A DNA stretch of 64,000 nt from Spirodela intermedia (lineage: Eukaryota; Streptophyta; Magnoliopsida; Alismatales; Araceae), in assembly GCA_902729315.2 (NCBI GenBank), contig LR746275.1, positions 3,910,001 through 3,974,000 of the forward strand, written 5' to 3'. This document shows positions 47,745-61,067 of this stretch, in pieces (position 1 is the first letter of the stretch; every line of letters starts with the position of its first letter). Below the pieces are notes generated by a model. It was given only the letters and a program-made list of their open reading frames with translations, searched no databases and was not told the origin of the DNA. The position numbers were made by a program, and so were the translations under genes.

Positions 47745-47783
<39 letters not shown>

Positions 47784-49114
47784 GGGGATCAGCAGAAGCA
47801 AGGTCGGCACGCGTGTCAGGGAAAGAGGAAAACCCTAAAGTCTCCGACCTATCTCGGTTTCAAAAACCCCCCCCGAGTAATTAACGACTCCATTTGCGCG
47901 GAGGTTCTCAGGCGAGGGGGCTTAGTCGCAATTTAACACGCCGTTTTGCCCGAGCAATTACTCCATTTAAATTCAAGAATTTCCCCTCTAGGCCATGTAA
48001 CAATTATATTTCTTCCCTCATCCTCGCAATTATACCCAGAGGAGATTTGGCGGATTTCTCGCGGCCCATCGGCCGACAAGGGCCCAATCGACGATGAGGT
48101 TACGCCCAGTGGGCCAAGACCATGGGCCTATACGGAGGTAAGAACCCAATCAATCTTTCACTGGGCCCACCCACAGGATCATCAGCGCTTAATGCTAGCT
48201 AGAGCACTCCCATCTATAACGGCAGGGTCCCCCTCCTCCTATTCCTCGCTTTATGCTGCAGCAGGCACAAATAAAGGAACAGGGCAAGGCCGGCCGTGGG
48301 AGGATGATGGATACTCTCTCACAAAGTAGAGAGAGAGAGAGAGGCTTTCCAGAAGATACTCGAGATATCGGGGTCGTAGGGCCCATCGCACGAGAGTGGG
48401 AATGAGGAATTGATTCGGAGCAGGGGCCAGCCTGCTGGGCCGACCCTATTCTTAAGGTGGCGGGCCAGGGCCGTTGCCCCTTTGGGAGGGAGGAGGCCCA
48501 CGCGTGGGAGAGGAGAGGTGAGGGAGGGGAGCAGGCGAGCTTTTTGGTCCCTCGTCCAATCCCCCCACGGGCGCACAGGGACTCGACCCTCTCATACTGT
48601 TCATAAGTGAGCGCTGCACAAACTGAAGACACGTCATTGGATAAACCAAGGAATTGATCGGCACGGAACAGTAGCACATCGGGAACCGAATTCCTCTCGT
48701 TATTTCGGTTGGAGATGATCAAATCGTGCGAAATAAATGAAGAGAAGATGAGAGGACATGGGGCTCTGAGAATTGAGGATGATTCTCCAATGAAGATGGA
48801 AGAACAAACACCGGAGGAGGGGAGGAAGAGGGCAGCAGAAAGATGAACAAACACCGCAGAGAAGGGGTGTACTCACAAGCACATGACTGTTCATCTATCA
48901 CTACTGTATTTGAGAATTCCAAACTCGCGATAAAGAGAGAAAGAAAGAAAGAAAAAAAAAAAAAGGAATAAGGAAAAAGAGGCTCCACCTTCCACGGATT
49001 CCAAAACAGGTCACCGGGGAAGGAGACGGGATGTTCTACACACCTTCCGGCTTGCGCGACTCTGGGCACCCTTGTTTTCTGTGTGTCTTACGATTCCTCG
49101 AGGGAAAGGAGGCG
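47499..49114. other. Carrier promoter/5' UTR and Rab 3' flank
   Basis: Spacer between two minus-strand genes. 47,499 to about 47,900 should be the 5' UTR and promoter of the carrier, including a (GA)n tract at 47,750-47,779 (CT on the sense strand, common in plant 5' UTRs). 48,150-48,600 is GC-rich. The 219-codon minus frame 48,195-48,854 has no domain and runs through low-complexity sequence, so I do not call it. The Rab 3' UTR should lie just left of 49,115. Confidence 0.55.
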
Positions 49115-51279
49115 CTACGTAGAACAGCAGGCCTTCCTGGCGCCGCTTCCGACGTCGGAGACGTTGATGGTGGTGCCCTGACCCGGCGGGCCGGCCGCCG
49201 CCGCCGCCGCCTCCTGGGCAGCCAGGGCCTTCTTGCTGATTATATGATATATTTCGGTCAGTATCGTCTTGAAAGCCTCTTCAATGTTCACGGCCCCGAG
49301 GGCCGATGTCTCCAAAAAGGACAACCCTTCCTTCTCGGCCAGCGTCCTGCCGTCCTCCTCTTGAACGGTTCTCAAGTGGTTCAGATCAGACTTGTTGCCG
49401 GCCATCATGATGACGATGTTGGAGTCTGCATGGTCTCTCAGTTCGCGTAGCCACCTCTGGACGTTGTCGAAGGTTTGCCTCTTCGTTATGTCGTAGACCA
49501 GGAGAGCACCCACCGCACCCCTGTAGTAAGCACTGGTTATGGCTCTGTATCTCTCTTGCCCGGCGGTGTCCCATATCTGTGCCTTGATGGTCTTCCCGTC
49601 CACCTGTTGAACAACCCATACAGTAAACAAGTCCCTGTTTTATCAGTATTGAAATCACGATCCAAAGCAAACAAAGAAAAAATCTCGTGATGTTTAACAG
49701 ATGCTCATCAGTCAACAGTGCTCCATATCGACAATTATATTGACAATGTACTCATATGCGTATAGTAAGTTTTCCCCGGTATCATTTCTGGGAGCCAAGT
49801 TCTTGCACGATCTTTCATAGATACCAAAATCAAGGAAACTACGATGGACAAAATATAAAAGTTGAACAGATTCCACATCCAAGCTCAAGAGACTGTTGGG
49901 AAAAAAGACTGGACACTCTTTGCTGTACTGCAGCCATACCTCATACTATCTTTGCACTCGAGTACTATTTATGAAACACAGAACAGCAGAAATTATGATG
50001 ATTAAATGACTGCACAGTTGACACGCTCTGACAATAACATCCAAAGAAGAGTACTACTTGAAACGACGTTCTAATAATGGGAGACGATTATTCGGTGAAT
50101 CGATCCTGGCATAATCAGCACCAATTGCATGCTTTTACGTTCATCTTTCTCAAAGTCAATTTCAGTCCCTCATAAAAAAAGGCACTATGAAACAATTCAA
50201 AAGTTCTGTCATTTGTAAAATGTTTTATTTTTTAGATACTTCATCGTCAGGAACAGTTTCAAATGGAAATAACTTCGTAGAGAGTACATGACCTCTGTAT
50301 TCTTACTGACGCACAATCTAGCATCCGACGATGAGTTCAAAAATAATTTAATTATTTGCAAGGTCGGTTCAATCCGCAACAGTTCGAACATTAACCAACA
50401 ACCATTGTAAATCCTACCCATTGATAATCAGAAAAAAAGGGGTCGATTGGTAAGCCATCTTTCGTGGAAATTTGACAGAAAAAGACAGACAACAGAATCA
50501 CGGAAGATAACTGAAAATACGTGCCCGCATTTATATCAAAAGACTTGAACAGCCTGTGGTGTCATTTTGTAAAAACCTCAATAACGAGTACCTTCTGATG
50601 TGTGACAATGAAAAAGAGGTTAAATCAACGTCGTGCTGATTCAGTTTCTACCTCCATACTGTTTCAATGGCAATAGACACAGAATCAAAGGAATCTAGAA
50701 ACGTTGGATTCGTGAAGAATATTGGCTGCATAGTTTTCAAATTTTTTTCATCTTCTTTGCATATGACTATACAGAACCCATAAAAGTTACAGTAGACGGT
50801 CTAGCGTCGAATATAAGGCTAATTTAGGTGCGCTATTATCTGAAGTACAGAAGGCGAATTCAGAGAAAGATTAAAGCATGACTCTCAAGCCTGATAAGTT
50901 AAAGGCCAACAAGTGACGAATTACGCCGAAAAAGGTCCGTGAGCCATATCAAACAAAAGTCAGGCCATCGCCTTCAATAAGAGATGAACTAAAAAGAAAA
51001 AATATCATGTGACGAATAGATTGACTCGCGGATCCATCAATTGAATCAAATTTCTACACGGACAGAGCGTTGAGAACTCAGATCGACTGCGTATCTGGAA
51101 AAAAAAAAAACCACCTGAAGCGTCCTGGTGGCGAATTCAACGCCGATCGTGGACTTTGACTCGAGGCAGAACTCGTTTCGCGTGAACCTCGAGAGGATGT
51201 TGGACTTGCCGACGCCGGAGTCCCCTATCAGCACTATCTTAAATAGGTAGTCATACTCGTGGTCAACTTTGTGCGCCAT
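49115..51279 (-). CDS. RABA2-like (Rab11 class) small GTPase, 2 coding exons
   Basis: Exon 1 is 51,279-51,115 (55 codons) and exon 2 is 49,603-49,115, joined phase 0 at TRTLQ|VDGKT; the intron is 1.5 kb. The product is 217 aa, the usual Rab11 length. Motifs: P-loop GDSGVGKS (20-26 region), switch I/effector region with STIGVEF (43-49), switch II WDTAGQE (66-72, catalytic Gln71), NKSD (125-128) and ETSAL (153-157). The C-terminal tail is variable and Ala/Gly-rich, ending CCST for double geranylgeranylation. In plants this class (RABA) directs trans-Golgi/early endosome to plasma membrane traffic and cell-plate formation. [20 protein letters not shown] and [10 protein letters not shown] place it with RABA2/RIC2-type proteins (from memory). 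No key residue is missing. Confidence 0.96.
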
Positions 51280-51333
51280 CGCCGGCCTCCTTGCCCCCTC
51301 TACCTGCTAGAGAGCCTCTTCCCCCTCCACCAA

Positions 51334-51340
51334 TCTGCAT
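51334..51340 (-). other. Probable 5' UTR intron acceptor of the Rab gene
   Basis: On the minus strand a T-rich tract (poly-T about 51,401-51,422) and pyrimidine-rich sequence lead to atcttatgcag|attggtgg, a good 3' splice site about 55 nt upstream of the ATG. The donor is uncertain. A leader intron is common in plant housekeeping genes; this is inferred. Confidence 0.45.
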
Positions 51341-51671
51341 AAGATCCGAATCAGAACCAAATTAAGCCGGTAATCAGATAGAAGATGAACAACATCAAAA
51401 AAAGAAAAAAAAAAAAAAAAAACGAGGCTCCCCCTGATCCAAATCGAACAAAAGACGTACAAGGACCTCAGGTCGTCGGAGATCGAAGGATCTCTAAGAT
51501 TCCGAGCAAGATGGAGCGAGATCAGGCGGGAGGACCTGAGAGAGGTTAGGCGAGGAGAGCCCTTCAACGCCCATGCGCCAATGCCGAGAAACAGAATAAA
51601 CGACGCGACGGAAATTTTTAAACGGCCTCCCCGGAGACCCCTTCCACCACTTAATTTCCTTTCTTTTTTTT

Positions 51672-51679
51672 CTTTTATA
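51672..51679 (-). promoter_or_regulatory. TATA box of the Rab gene
   Basis: Reading the minus strand, ggTTTATAAAAGaaaa gives TATAAAAG about 390 bp upstream of the ATG, a distance that fits a leader holding an intron. No other TATA-like box lies closer. Confidence 0.5.
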
Positions 51680-51682
51680 AAC

Positions 51683-52543
51683 CACCCTCTCCGCCCGCCG
51701 CCCCCAACACCTCCCCGGTCTTGTCAGGTAGGCGGTCGGTCCAGAAGCGTCGGCTACGACGCGAATCACGAGACGTTACCTCCGCGTCAGCTCACGCAAT
51801 AAATGTGAAAAAAAACTCTACTAAAAATAGGCAATAATTTACCGAGCCCGATATCCCACTCTGCCCGAGCTTTTGTCTCAATTTAGACACGAGAACCCGG
51901 CCCGAAAACAGGTACATACACTCGCTAGGCCCAGTCAGATCCAGGGCTGACTTCTTCTCTCTCTTCACGTGAGCTCCAGGCCAGAGACCTTTAGAGAAAG
52001 TGCCACGTCACATGACAGGCTGTCAACGTGTTTTTACCGTCTAATTGATTAAAAAAATCCACCAATGATAACCTTAATAATTCGATGACCGCCCAGCGTT
52101 GTGGGGGGTATTCTCTAATCCGGAACCGTGAGCTGGAGGGCCGCGTCGGTTTCGAATGTGCGAGCTGCGTGGTCCGAGGGTTTTTGGCGTATCTGGACCG
52201 TCCACCTACCGAAATGATCGGCGTAGATAGTCGGTCAAGCGCAGGTGGGTCCCATGACGAGGACCCGCGGAATATTCCAACGGTTTGACTTCTCTTTAGG
52301 TTCAGCGGATCTGGACTTTGACCTTGCCGAAGGCAAGAAGTCATTATCTATGCCTGCGCTTCTGTGTTCCTCAGTTTAGAAAAAGTCCGGATTTTTAAGC
52401 GGCGCAACCATCAACGGCGCGCGGCTCTGTGAGGAGCGGCAGGGGGAAAGGGCGCTTGATCTCTCCCTGCCCCACTGTCGCCACCATCACCGCCATCTCC
52501 GCGCGCACGAGGTCACGAGGACCGTGCAGAAGAACGGCCGTTC
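51683..52543. other. Rab upstream region, no gene recognised
   Basis: Mixed-composition DNA between the Rab promoter and the gypsy element, with no domain-bearing frame. Confidence 0.55.
52539..52543 (+). repeat. Target site duplication of the gypsy element (left, CGTTC)
   Basis: CGTTC before the 5' LTR pairs with CGCTC at 61,747-61,751 after the 3' LTR, one mismatch in five, consistent with an old insertion. Confidence 0.65.
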
Positions 52544-52950
52544 TGATGAGGTCCTCGCCTCATCATCTACACCACATAGACGACGAAGCTGAACCAGAGG
52601 TAGGCGGAGACGGTTCCGGAACAGAGCAGAACGCGAAGCACCATTAGAAGGAGGAGGAGCGGTCCCATTTCCATCGCCAGCGAGCATACAAAACTCCCTA
52701 TGAGCCTAGCTCGAGGGGGCAGGAAGAAAGTGAGTCAGAAAGGAGATCGACCATCTCGAATGGACCACTTGGAGGCTGACCACCTTCGAACACGGCCATT
52801 ACCCTTCCCTGCTCTTTTATACCTTGAGTCCTGTTACCTGCTCATCCATGCGCCGCTTCCATTGTTCCCTCCCTCCACCTCCCGTCTACAGTGCCGTGAC
52901 CCTACCCACCACTATCCCCATTGCCCCCACCAGTCCCCGGGGTCCTATCA
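52544..52950 (+). mobile_element. 5' LTR of decayed Ty3/gypsy element
   Basis: Starts TGATGAGGTCCTCGCCTCAT and ends CCCCGGGGTCCTATCA, matching the ends of the 3' LTR at 61,068-61,746. It is 407 bp against 679 bp, so about 270 bp has been lost here. A TATA-like CTTTTATACC lies near 52,817. It is followed at 52,954-52,966 by the primer binding site TGGTATCAGAGCA (initiator-Met tRNA). Confidence 0.88.
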
Positions 52951-55130
52951 AGCTGGTATCAGAGCAAACATGGGGCCTAAATCATCAGATGCATGTATAG
53001 ATACTTTGGAAGCCGACCTCGGCGACCTTTGCCAGAATATCGCTAACCCTGCCGACTCCACCCGACAGGAGATAGCCTCCACTCGACAGGAGATTGCCTC
53101 CACCCGCCAAGGAGATCGCCTCTGCCCGACAAGATATTATCGACTCACTCCAGCAAGAATTCGCTGCACGTGATAAGGAGCTCTGGCAACAACTCGATCT
53201 ACTACTTATGCAGAGGATTAGGCTCCTCGGCGCCCACCAGTAAGAAAGTTTCCGACATCGCATGAAAAAGCTGGCTGACCCTCTCGATGACTGGTATCGA
53301 GGGGGTACGAGTAAGGAGAGTGACGCTCCCACCACCGGAGACACCCACCTGCCACAGCCCTCTTATTTTCCAAGGTGACAGCGATGACTCGGACCCTACC
53401 GAGTAGATCCTCGCCCACCGCGGTGAACCCCCGTCGCATGGAGTCCGACACGGACTCTTGGCACAGCTGGAAATGACTCGATATGCCCACATTCGATGGC
53501 CGTGACCCAAAAGGCTAGATGTTTCACGGTGGATCACCTTAAAGCCCTCAGCGTCAGCCAAGCGTGACCCATTAGAACTTGGTATACTGGAACGCTTTGG
53601 TCCCAACAACTCTCGATCTCTGTGCCAACGCTTCCTCAAAGTTAGTAGCACGGTTCGGTTGTGGGACGAATTCGAGCTGATGGCCTCAACCCTAGACAAC
53701 TTGTCGGAACAAGTGCTCACAGATACTTCTTTCCATGGCTTGAAGGAAGATATGCAGCTTGAAGTCAGCTTCATGGAACCCATGGGCCTCGATGCTATTA
53801 TGCGGCTGGTTCAAAAGATGTAAATCCGGCCTCCCACCCTAAGGACGATCTCAGGGATTGATTAACCAAGGAACCACTGCCACTTCTTCTTTAAGACGCC
53901 TACCTGACGGCCCTAGTACATGGCGTGATGTTTCTAGTCACCCCCCATCTAAGGGATTGCGTTTTGCCTGCAAGACACAAAGGGGCTGTGTTTTGCCTCC
54001 AACGAAAAATACTCTCTGAGCCACTGTTGTCGACAAGAGCCACAAGTCCTCATGATCCACAAAGACGCATCAGACGAAGAACCAGCTGAGGAGATGGCAA
54101 TGGTTCAAGAAATTGACGAAACTTTATCCACCATAGAAGTCACTTTTCACTCTATGATCGATGATCAGTCAACTAGCGCCCTTAAGTTCTCTAGCAAAAT
54201 AAACAATTAGTCAGTCCCCATGTTCGTAGATACAGGCGCAATGCAAAATTTATCTCCCTAACTGTGGCCGAGACGCTGCATCTACCTGTTACTGTCACAG
54301 AAAATTCTTGGTTACCACTGGAACGGGCAAACATGTCTCAAGCATGGGCATTTGCCAGAATACGAAAATGGAGATCTAGAACCTACTGACGATCACGGAG
54401 GATTTTCTTACCCTCCCATGTGTCAGGGTAGACGGCATACTCGGCCTCAAATGGATGCAGAAATTGAAGTTTATCAAGCTACATTTCATCTGATGGGCTC
54501 TCCCCTTCAAGCTGGGGCCAGAACATGTTATTCTCCATGCAGATAACCCCACTCTACCAACTAGCATAACCCTCAAAGCCCTCCCTAAAACAATTTGGCC
54601 CGACGACATCATCAGCGAGCTCTTCTACCTCTCCAACTCAAACGAAGATCCCAAAGGATTCAGCCCCTGATCATAGTACCCCCACTATCTTCAAAGAGCA
54701 GTTGGGTCTTTCCCAATGCATGAAGTTGAGCACACTATGACCTTGGAGCCTGACATATGCTCGGTAAACAGCAGCCATTTCACTACCCTCACTTCCATAA
54801 GATTGAGCTTAAGCACTTGGTCAGAGACACTGTGTGATAAGCAAGGTGATGATTCTTGACCGATTTCTAATCCTTATCAATCAAGGAGCTGCTAGACAAA
54901 CTCTATGGTACCACCATCTTTTTCAAACTCAATCTTCACTTAAACTACCATCAAATTTGAGTTTGTTATAAGATTCCACCAAAGACGGCCTTCCACACTC
55001 ACGATGGACATTACGAATTCCTTGTAATGTTGTTTGGTTTATTAAATACTCTAGCCACACTCTAAGTATTAATAAAAAAAATCTTACTCACTTATCGCCC
55101 CAAATTCATTTTCATCTTTTTTACTACATT

Positions 55131-57289
55131 TTGATCTACATTCATCATTAAAAATATAAATGACTTTAATCTTGACACGTACAGTGAAAATTGTATTTCT
55201 AAATTATTCTCAAATAAGTTCAAATATAATTCATCTTTATACATCACAATTATTTTCATCACAAAACAAATATTATTGAGTCACCAACGATATCCAATTG
55301 CATCATCTGAGCAATATGAAGAAGGAAGTATTAGAGCAAAAATAATTTAAATATCAAAGACACATAATGATAGACATGGGGTTCAAACTCAAAAAGAAAA
55401 TTTCTCAAAAGCAAGAAAATTTTAATCAAAATATTCAAGTCTCAATATTTACAAAATTTGAAATGAAGAATACTACAATGACAATGTGGAAAGTTAGTCA
55501 AAATATTTAGAATAAAAATACATGATTACTAACTAAAATAAGACTCAAACTCATGACTCATGAAAGGTAAGTTAGATTGTTTCACATAAAATTAAAAAGA
55601 AGTAGAAAAGTTGTTGTCACGTAATATGCATGGTGGCATGACAGTTTTACATAGAAAAAATGACAAAACAAAAATGATTAAGCTTCAACCTAGTATCAAA
55701 AGCAAGATCAATCATTGAAGAAGTATAAATCTACAAATATGTCTCAAAGAGTACTTGTGAGAAATATGTATGTTTAGAAGCAAATAAAAACATCTATTGA
55801 TCAATTAAAAATCTTCAAACACAATGTCAATGGCAACATACCTTTGCGCTGAAATATCTAAACAAAAGTATGACCAAAGTTTAAAAGTACAGATTTTAGA
55901 TGATAATTGATCAACGAAAGATGTGGACTAAAGCCAAATCAATTGATCTTATCTAAGCAAGACCTTTAAAGAAGAAAACGTTCTTTGATCAGTTGTGAAT
56001 CTCCAGAAAAAATATTATAAATAATTATCACTAGAGTAGAAAGCCTGAAAGTAAAAAATAAATAAATTTCACTAAAGCACTGATAGAGAAATAATAAAAT
56101 ATTTAAATTAATATGATTGTTTTCAGATGCTGAAGTAACATATATTAGTTAGAGTATAAAAAGTGCGAGTTGAGAATGAATAGAGTTAACACTAAAAAAA
56201 GAAACAATTGATCCAAATCACTAACATAAACTTAAGAAGATCTACTCAACTTTCTACACAAACGATTGTCAAAAATGATTAAAAAAATTATTCTACTCAA
56301 TCATCTACAACAACTTACAAATCAAATAACTATGTTTAAAGATGTCACATCATTCAAGAAATAGTTGTAGAAAAAGCGTCCCATGATTACCAATCAGTCC
56401 CCCCTTGGCTACCCACTATGATCATTCCAAAAAATATCCTTCTCCTACTACCAATCTATCCCCACACCTTAACTAAGATGCACATAGGCCAGAGTAGTAC
56501 TATGACTCATCTTAGGTAGGGGCTAAGCCTTGAAGTCCATCACCCACACCCCTTAAGGCAAAAATACCTGTTGAAACCAAGGCAGTACCAAGACAATCGA
56601 CCTCCGGGGAATGGGCTAGGTGTCAAGTTACAACACATGGGCTAGAGCAATACCAAGAGGGGTAGTTTCCACTTGAGAAGGGGCTAGGCCCCAAATGGGC
56701 CCCTTAAGAGGACCAAAAAAAAAGAAATCTGAGTGGTGAGTAGAGAGAGGGAAAGACTAAAACATGAGGTGTTGAGAGTTAGAATCTGTTTGTAAATAGT
56801 GTTATTCTTTGAAGAGAATTGTACTTTAACTTAAGCACGTGGTGTTTTAAGTCAAGACATTCTCGTGAAGAGTGAGATCATTATGGAAATCAAATAATTA
56901 TGTTAGGAGAGTTGAGCCAATGAAGTCAACTATATCTTTGTTAAAAAATTATAAATTTTGATAGTTGGATCCTCTAGTACTAGATGTAGCATAAGAAAAT
57001 GTGAATTAATATAAAATCTTTATATCTATCATCACTAAGAGTAAAAGAGAGAGAAATCAAAGAGAAATCAAATATGAATCAAAGCTAAGAACTTTATGTT
57101 AAGTTGCATATAGAGTTCATAGAATATGTTAGAACGTGTGTCAACTCATATACATAGTTAAAAAATATAGGAAATCAATTCATCCCTTACTCTTGGTACT
57201 TCACTTAGTCACACTACAATTACTAAGAAAATTATGACCATCACTTAGCAAAGGGTTTTACAAAACTTGAGTGTCACCACTTTTGGATC
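55131..57289. mobile_element. Unidentified ~2.15-kb insertion inside the gypsy RT
   Basis: RT homology stops in the strand leading to the YxDD box (KFIFIFFTTF, about 55,130) and resumes at the KKCSFGQ block (about 57,290), with non-coding AT-rich sequence between. Around 16 codons of RT are missing at the join. I cannot find clear termini or a target duplication. The text near 56,380-56,700 (cctcctactaccaatctatc) looks LTR-like. It may be a solo LTR. Confidence 0.6.
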
Positions 57290-58488
57290 AACATCAAGAA
57301 ATGTTCTTTTGGCCAATCTTCCATAACTTATCTCAGACATATCAACTCAATAGCTGAAGATGGACCTAGAAAAGATTGAAGTAGCCATTAATTAGTCATC
57401 ACCCACAACCTTCAAGGAGCTCAAAGGCTTTTTGGGCCTCATGGGATATTATCAATGGTTCATCACAAACTATGACATGATTGCGTGGCTGCTCACCCAA
57501 CAATTGACTAAAGATGCATTTTGTTGGAGACTCAAACTTGCGGCAACCTTTCAACAACTCAAAGACGCCCTCACAAAAGTCTTGGTTTTTATGTTACTTC
57601 ATTTATTGTAGCCCTTCGAACTAGAAGTAGATGACTCTAGAAGTAGGTACAATTATCATGTAGAAAAGATGCATCATCACCTATTTTAACAAAGCCTTAT
57701 CAACTATCTACAAATTGAAGACCATTTACAAAAGATAATTGATGGTCATCATCCTCATTGTCCTGAAGTGGAAATAGTATTTTCTAGGCAACAAGTTCAT
57801 TATCTTCACTAAACAATGATCTCTTAAATTTTTGTTGAAATAACAATAAATACTTCTAGATTACCAAAGGTGGCTCTCCAAGATCATCTCCTTCAACTTT
57901 GAGATCACGTATAAGATAAGAGCTAAGAATAAGGCAGCTGATATTCTTTCCTACCAACTCAACGTCACACTTCAACCCCTAGAAGTGTCACACATATAGA
58001 TCATTAACATCAATTGCATTCACCATAAATATGCAAATGACCCTCACATTACTCGAATTCTACGAGAGCTATAGTAATTTATGAATCAATGGCTCAAGTA
58101 CTTCTCCAACTATTAATTATTGTTCCACCAAGGACAACTAGTCATCCCCTTGCCCTTTGACATCATCACATAAGTCTTGACTAAATTTTATGACTCAACT
58201 ATTGATGACCACTCTTGTTTCCTATGGACCTACAAATGAATCACCTACAGTCTTTAATAAACAAGTATGAAGGCTTGTGTTCATAGTATGTCGAAGAGTG
58301 CTCAATCTATCAACGAAATAAGGTAGATGCCTTGGCCTCCATTAACTTACTCCAACAACTATTTATCCCATTCTAGATTTAAAAGTAATCTCCATAGACT
58401 TCATTGAGACACTTATAAAGTAATAGGACTACATTGTAGTAGTAGTCATTGTTGATTGACTTGGTAATTATGTACATTTTTCTCTTCT

Positions 58489-60079
58489 TAATGTGACTTA
58501 TTCATTGTATAGTAAATCACGTAAATTTAAAATTCATAAAATTAGAAAATATTAATGTTTAGATATTTAAAAGTATTTCTAAACAAATATATCAATTATA
58601 ATTTATTTATTTTAAAAAAATAAGATTAATTTTCCAAGTTCATTATAGGGATGGAATATAATATAAGATAATATTTCAAAAAAATCTCAAAGAATATGAT
58701 TTTTTATAAGTTTTATATTACAAAATGAAAATAAAATATATTTAAAATTTACAAAAAGAAAAATAAAGATGCAGACGTCAATATGACATCAACACTCGAC
58801 GAACGTAAATCGAGAAGAAATAGAGTTTTATCTGATGATTTTTACGTAAGTGATTATAGACGATTGAATTGATCAAATTAAGATTTGTAAAAATTAAAAG
58901 AATCGTAATTAAATGAAATATAGCTTGATAAATTTAAATCACAGAAATTATCATTAAATGAAGTTGAAATTAAGTTGAAATTAGAAAAATAGAGTTCTAA
59001 TATTGCAGTAGTGATACATCGACGATGCACTAGAATTTTGAGCATTTAAGAAGATCGTCATGTAGTGTCCACAGTCTCAAAAGCTCTCCTTAAATAAGGA
59101 TGACATAGACAATCTTTAGATCTCCTTACAAAGTCTAGAGATCAATAAAATAGGTCATCAAATTGTCTCCGACGACTATCACTCAACAGAACGAAAAAAT
59201 GACAACTTTACGATTCTTTAACGACTATTACCCGACAAATAAGAGTTGGATAGAAGTGGGGCACGTGTCAGGGAGCTTCATTCTCAGGTTCATGCAGTAA
59301 GAGGAGGCTCTTCATCACATCCAATATGCTCTCAAGAGGTGACGACTCATCTCTTGACAGATCATCATCTTTCTGATAACGGCTTGTTCATCGATCAATC
59401 AAAGATAATTTACTCAATAAATCTGTGATTTTGTTATCGTGAATCGTTCAATAATTTTAGTAACAATATTTTGTGAATCGTGTTAATGAAATTTTCGTCG
59501 ATGATCCAACGATTCTCGCAGCTTAATATTTCACCAACGATCTGCAGAAAAGTCATAATAATTAGATAAAAATACAAGTTTTAGCTCTAAGAGGATTCGA
59601 ACCCACACCGATTGTCTGCCTTCAAAGTCTTTTGAGGGAAGGTGTGACACAAGTTTAGTCCCACATCACTTGTGCACTGAAATTTTAGACAGATATATAC
59701 TAATATCACATTTGTAAACAATGAGTTCCTTTCTCTCACATGTACAATCACTTCTTGTCTCCATCAGTGTTAGTCGCTCGAGCCTCCACTCACGGCTCCC
59801 CTTGACTGTGCTTCCGACCCACTTGCGGGCCTAGTTGGTCGACGAGTCCCCCCTTTTTGTTATAGTTTTATTTTTATTTTATTTCTTTATTTATCTCAAA
59901 AATAAGACTATAAAAATCATATAAATTTGTAGAAAATCACATAATTAGTCACAAAATTATGTTAATCAATTAAAAACTACTTTTCATAATTTAACATAAA
60001 TATAAATCTATTTATCATGATTTAAGACTAAAAATATATTATTTACTAATTATTAGCTCATGATAATAAAGACTTATCA
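58489..60079 (+). mobile_element. Second solo-LTR-like copy inserted in the gypsy integrase
   Basis: Diverged copy (TAATGTGACTTATTC... to ...AAAGACTTATCA) of the element at 12,773-14,521, sharing the GGATTCGAACCC block (about 59,593) and tttagtcccacatcacttgt (about 59,653). It lacks about 110 bp found in the other copy around 13,915-14,025. It splits the gypsy integrase between VHFSLL and KYLFVIIDMV, so it inserted after the gypsy element. Exact ends and target duplication are unclear. Confidence 0.8.
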
Positions 60080-60432
60080 CCTTAAATACTTATTTGTCAT
60101 AATAGACATGGTGTAATTAATCTTTCATAACGTAGTCAATCTTCATAGTATACCATCATATCTAGAGACTAGATCTTTCTTAACCTCTTCTAGTATAAAT
60201 TCTTCAAAGTTTAAGATACAATTTTCTACAATACCAATGCCTACCACCCACAAATAGACAATGAAACTAAGGTGGTAAATTAAGGTTTGGAAATCTATCT
60301 ATGATCTTTTGCAGGAGAGAAACTACATCTCTAGGGTCATTGGTTAGCATGGGCAAAGTATTAATATAACACAAACTTTCACGCCTCTGCCAAAATGGTG
60401 CCATTCAAGATCATTTATGGAAGTGACACCCC

Positions 60433-60434
60433 CC

Positions 60435-60466
<32 letters not shown>

Positions 60467-60470
60467 CATA
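60433..60470 (+). repeat. (CA)n microsatellite in gypsy integrase remains
   Basis: A run of CA dinucleotides with one interruption, expanded within the integrase C-terminal coding remains. Confidence 0.9.
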
Positions 60471-61067
60471 TGCACACACTACTCTAGTACATCACACAAA
60501 TTGCCTAGACAACTGATATATATACCAACTCCTCCAAGCTCGTGACAACATGCTCTAATGCCTCAAATTGCACCCAATGTGGGCCCAAGATTGGTTGAAA
60601 GCTTATGCAGATCAAAAATGGCGAGATGTCAAATTCAACATAGGCATATGGAACTATATCTACCTTCATCTTCGGTGCTATTGACTAAAATCACTGGCTC
60701 AACATCCATTAGAAAGTTTGCCCTGCATTCTTCTAAGCCATTCAAAGTTTAAGGAAGAACTGGCATGGTCACCAACCACTTGGAACTCCCAACGACCACC
60801 AATATTCACCTAGTATTCCACGTCTCCCAATTGAAGCAAGAAAAAGGAGGAGCACAATCACAACCTATCCGCCATTTCTCCTCAACCCAAAACTCAACTA
60901 AAATGTATCTCCAAAGGATCTCCTAGAAGTCTAACACACCTTTCAAGGGCTAGAATTCTTAATAGACTGAAAAGACCTAAACAGAGAAAAACCAACGTGG
61001 GAGCATCCTCAGGACATTTCCAGATTTTCACCTCGCAAACAAGGTGAAAAACTTTGGGCAGAGTATT

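Larger units (their letters stand above)
52951..61067 (+). pseudogene. Ty3/gypsy gag-pol remains (nested, non-functional)
   Basis: In order, in broken frames: primer binding site; gag start MGPKSSDACI (52,971) with ILADSTRQEI-like repeats; a gag core with WDEFELMASTLDNLSEQVL; a zinc knuckle near 53,978 (KGLCF...EKYSLSHCC); protease VPMFVDTGAMQN (54,215-54,250); RT blocks HYPHFHKIELKHLVRDTV, LDKLYGTTIFFKL, KTAFHTHDGHYEFLVMLFGL (to about 55,130). Then come KKCSFGQSSITYL (57,296), RNase H pieces, integrase (GNYVHFSLL at 58,460; resuming KYLFVIIDMV at 60,083) and a C-terminal region with IHLVFHVSQLKQE (60,803) and HPQDISRFSPRKQG. RT-RH-INT order and the FHVSQLK tail mark a Ty3/gypsy (chromovirus-like) element. 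Many stops show it is dead. Confidence 0.9.

Noticed and set aside
48195-48854. 219-codon minus-strand open frame between carrier and Rab genes
   Set aside because: No domain, runs through low-complexity and GC-rich sequence, and another frame over the same bases is also open.
53202-53783. 193-codon minus-strand open frame
   Set aside because: Antisense shadow of the gypsy gag remains, whose sense strand reads WDEFELMASTLDNL.
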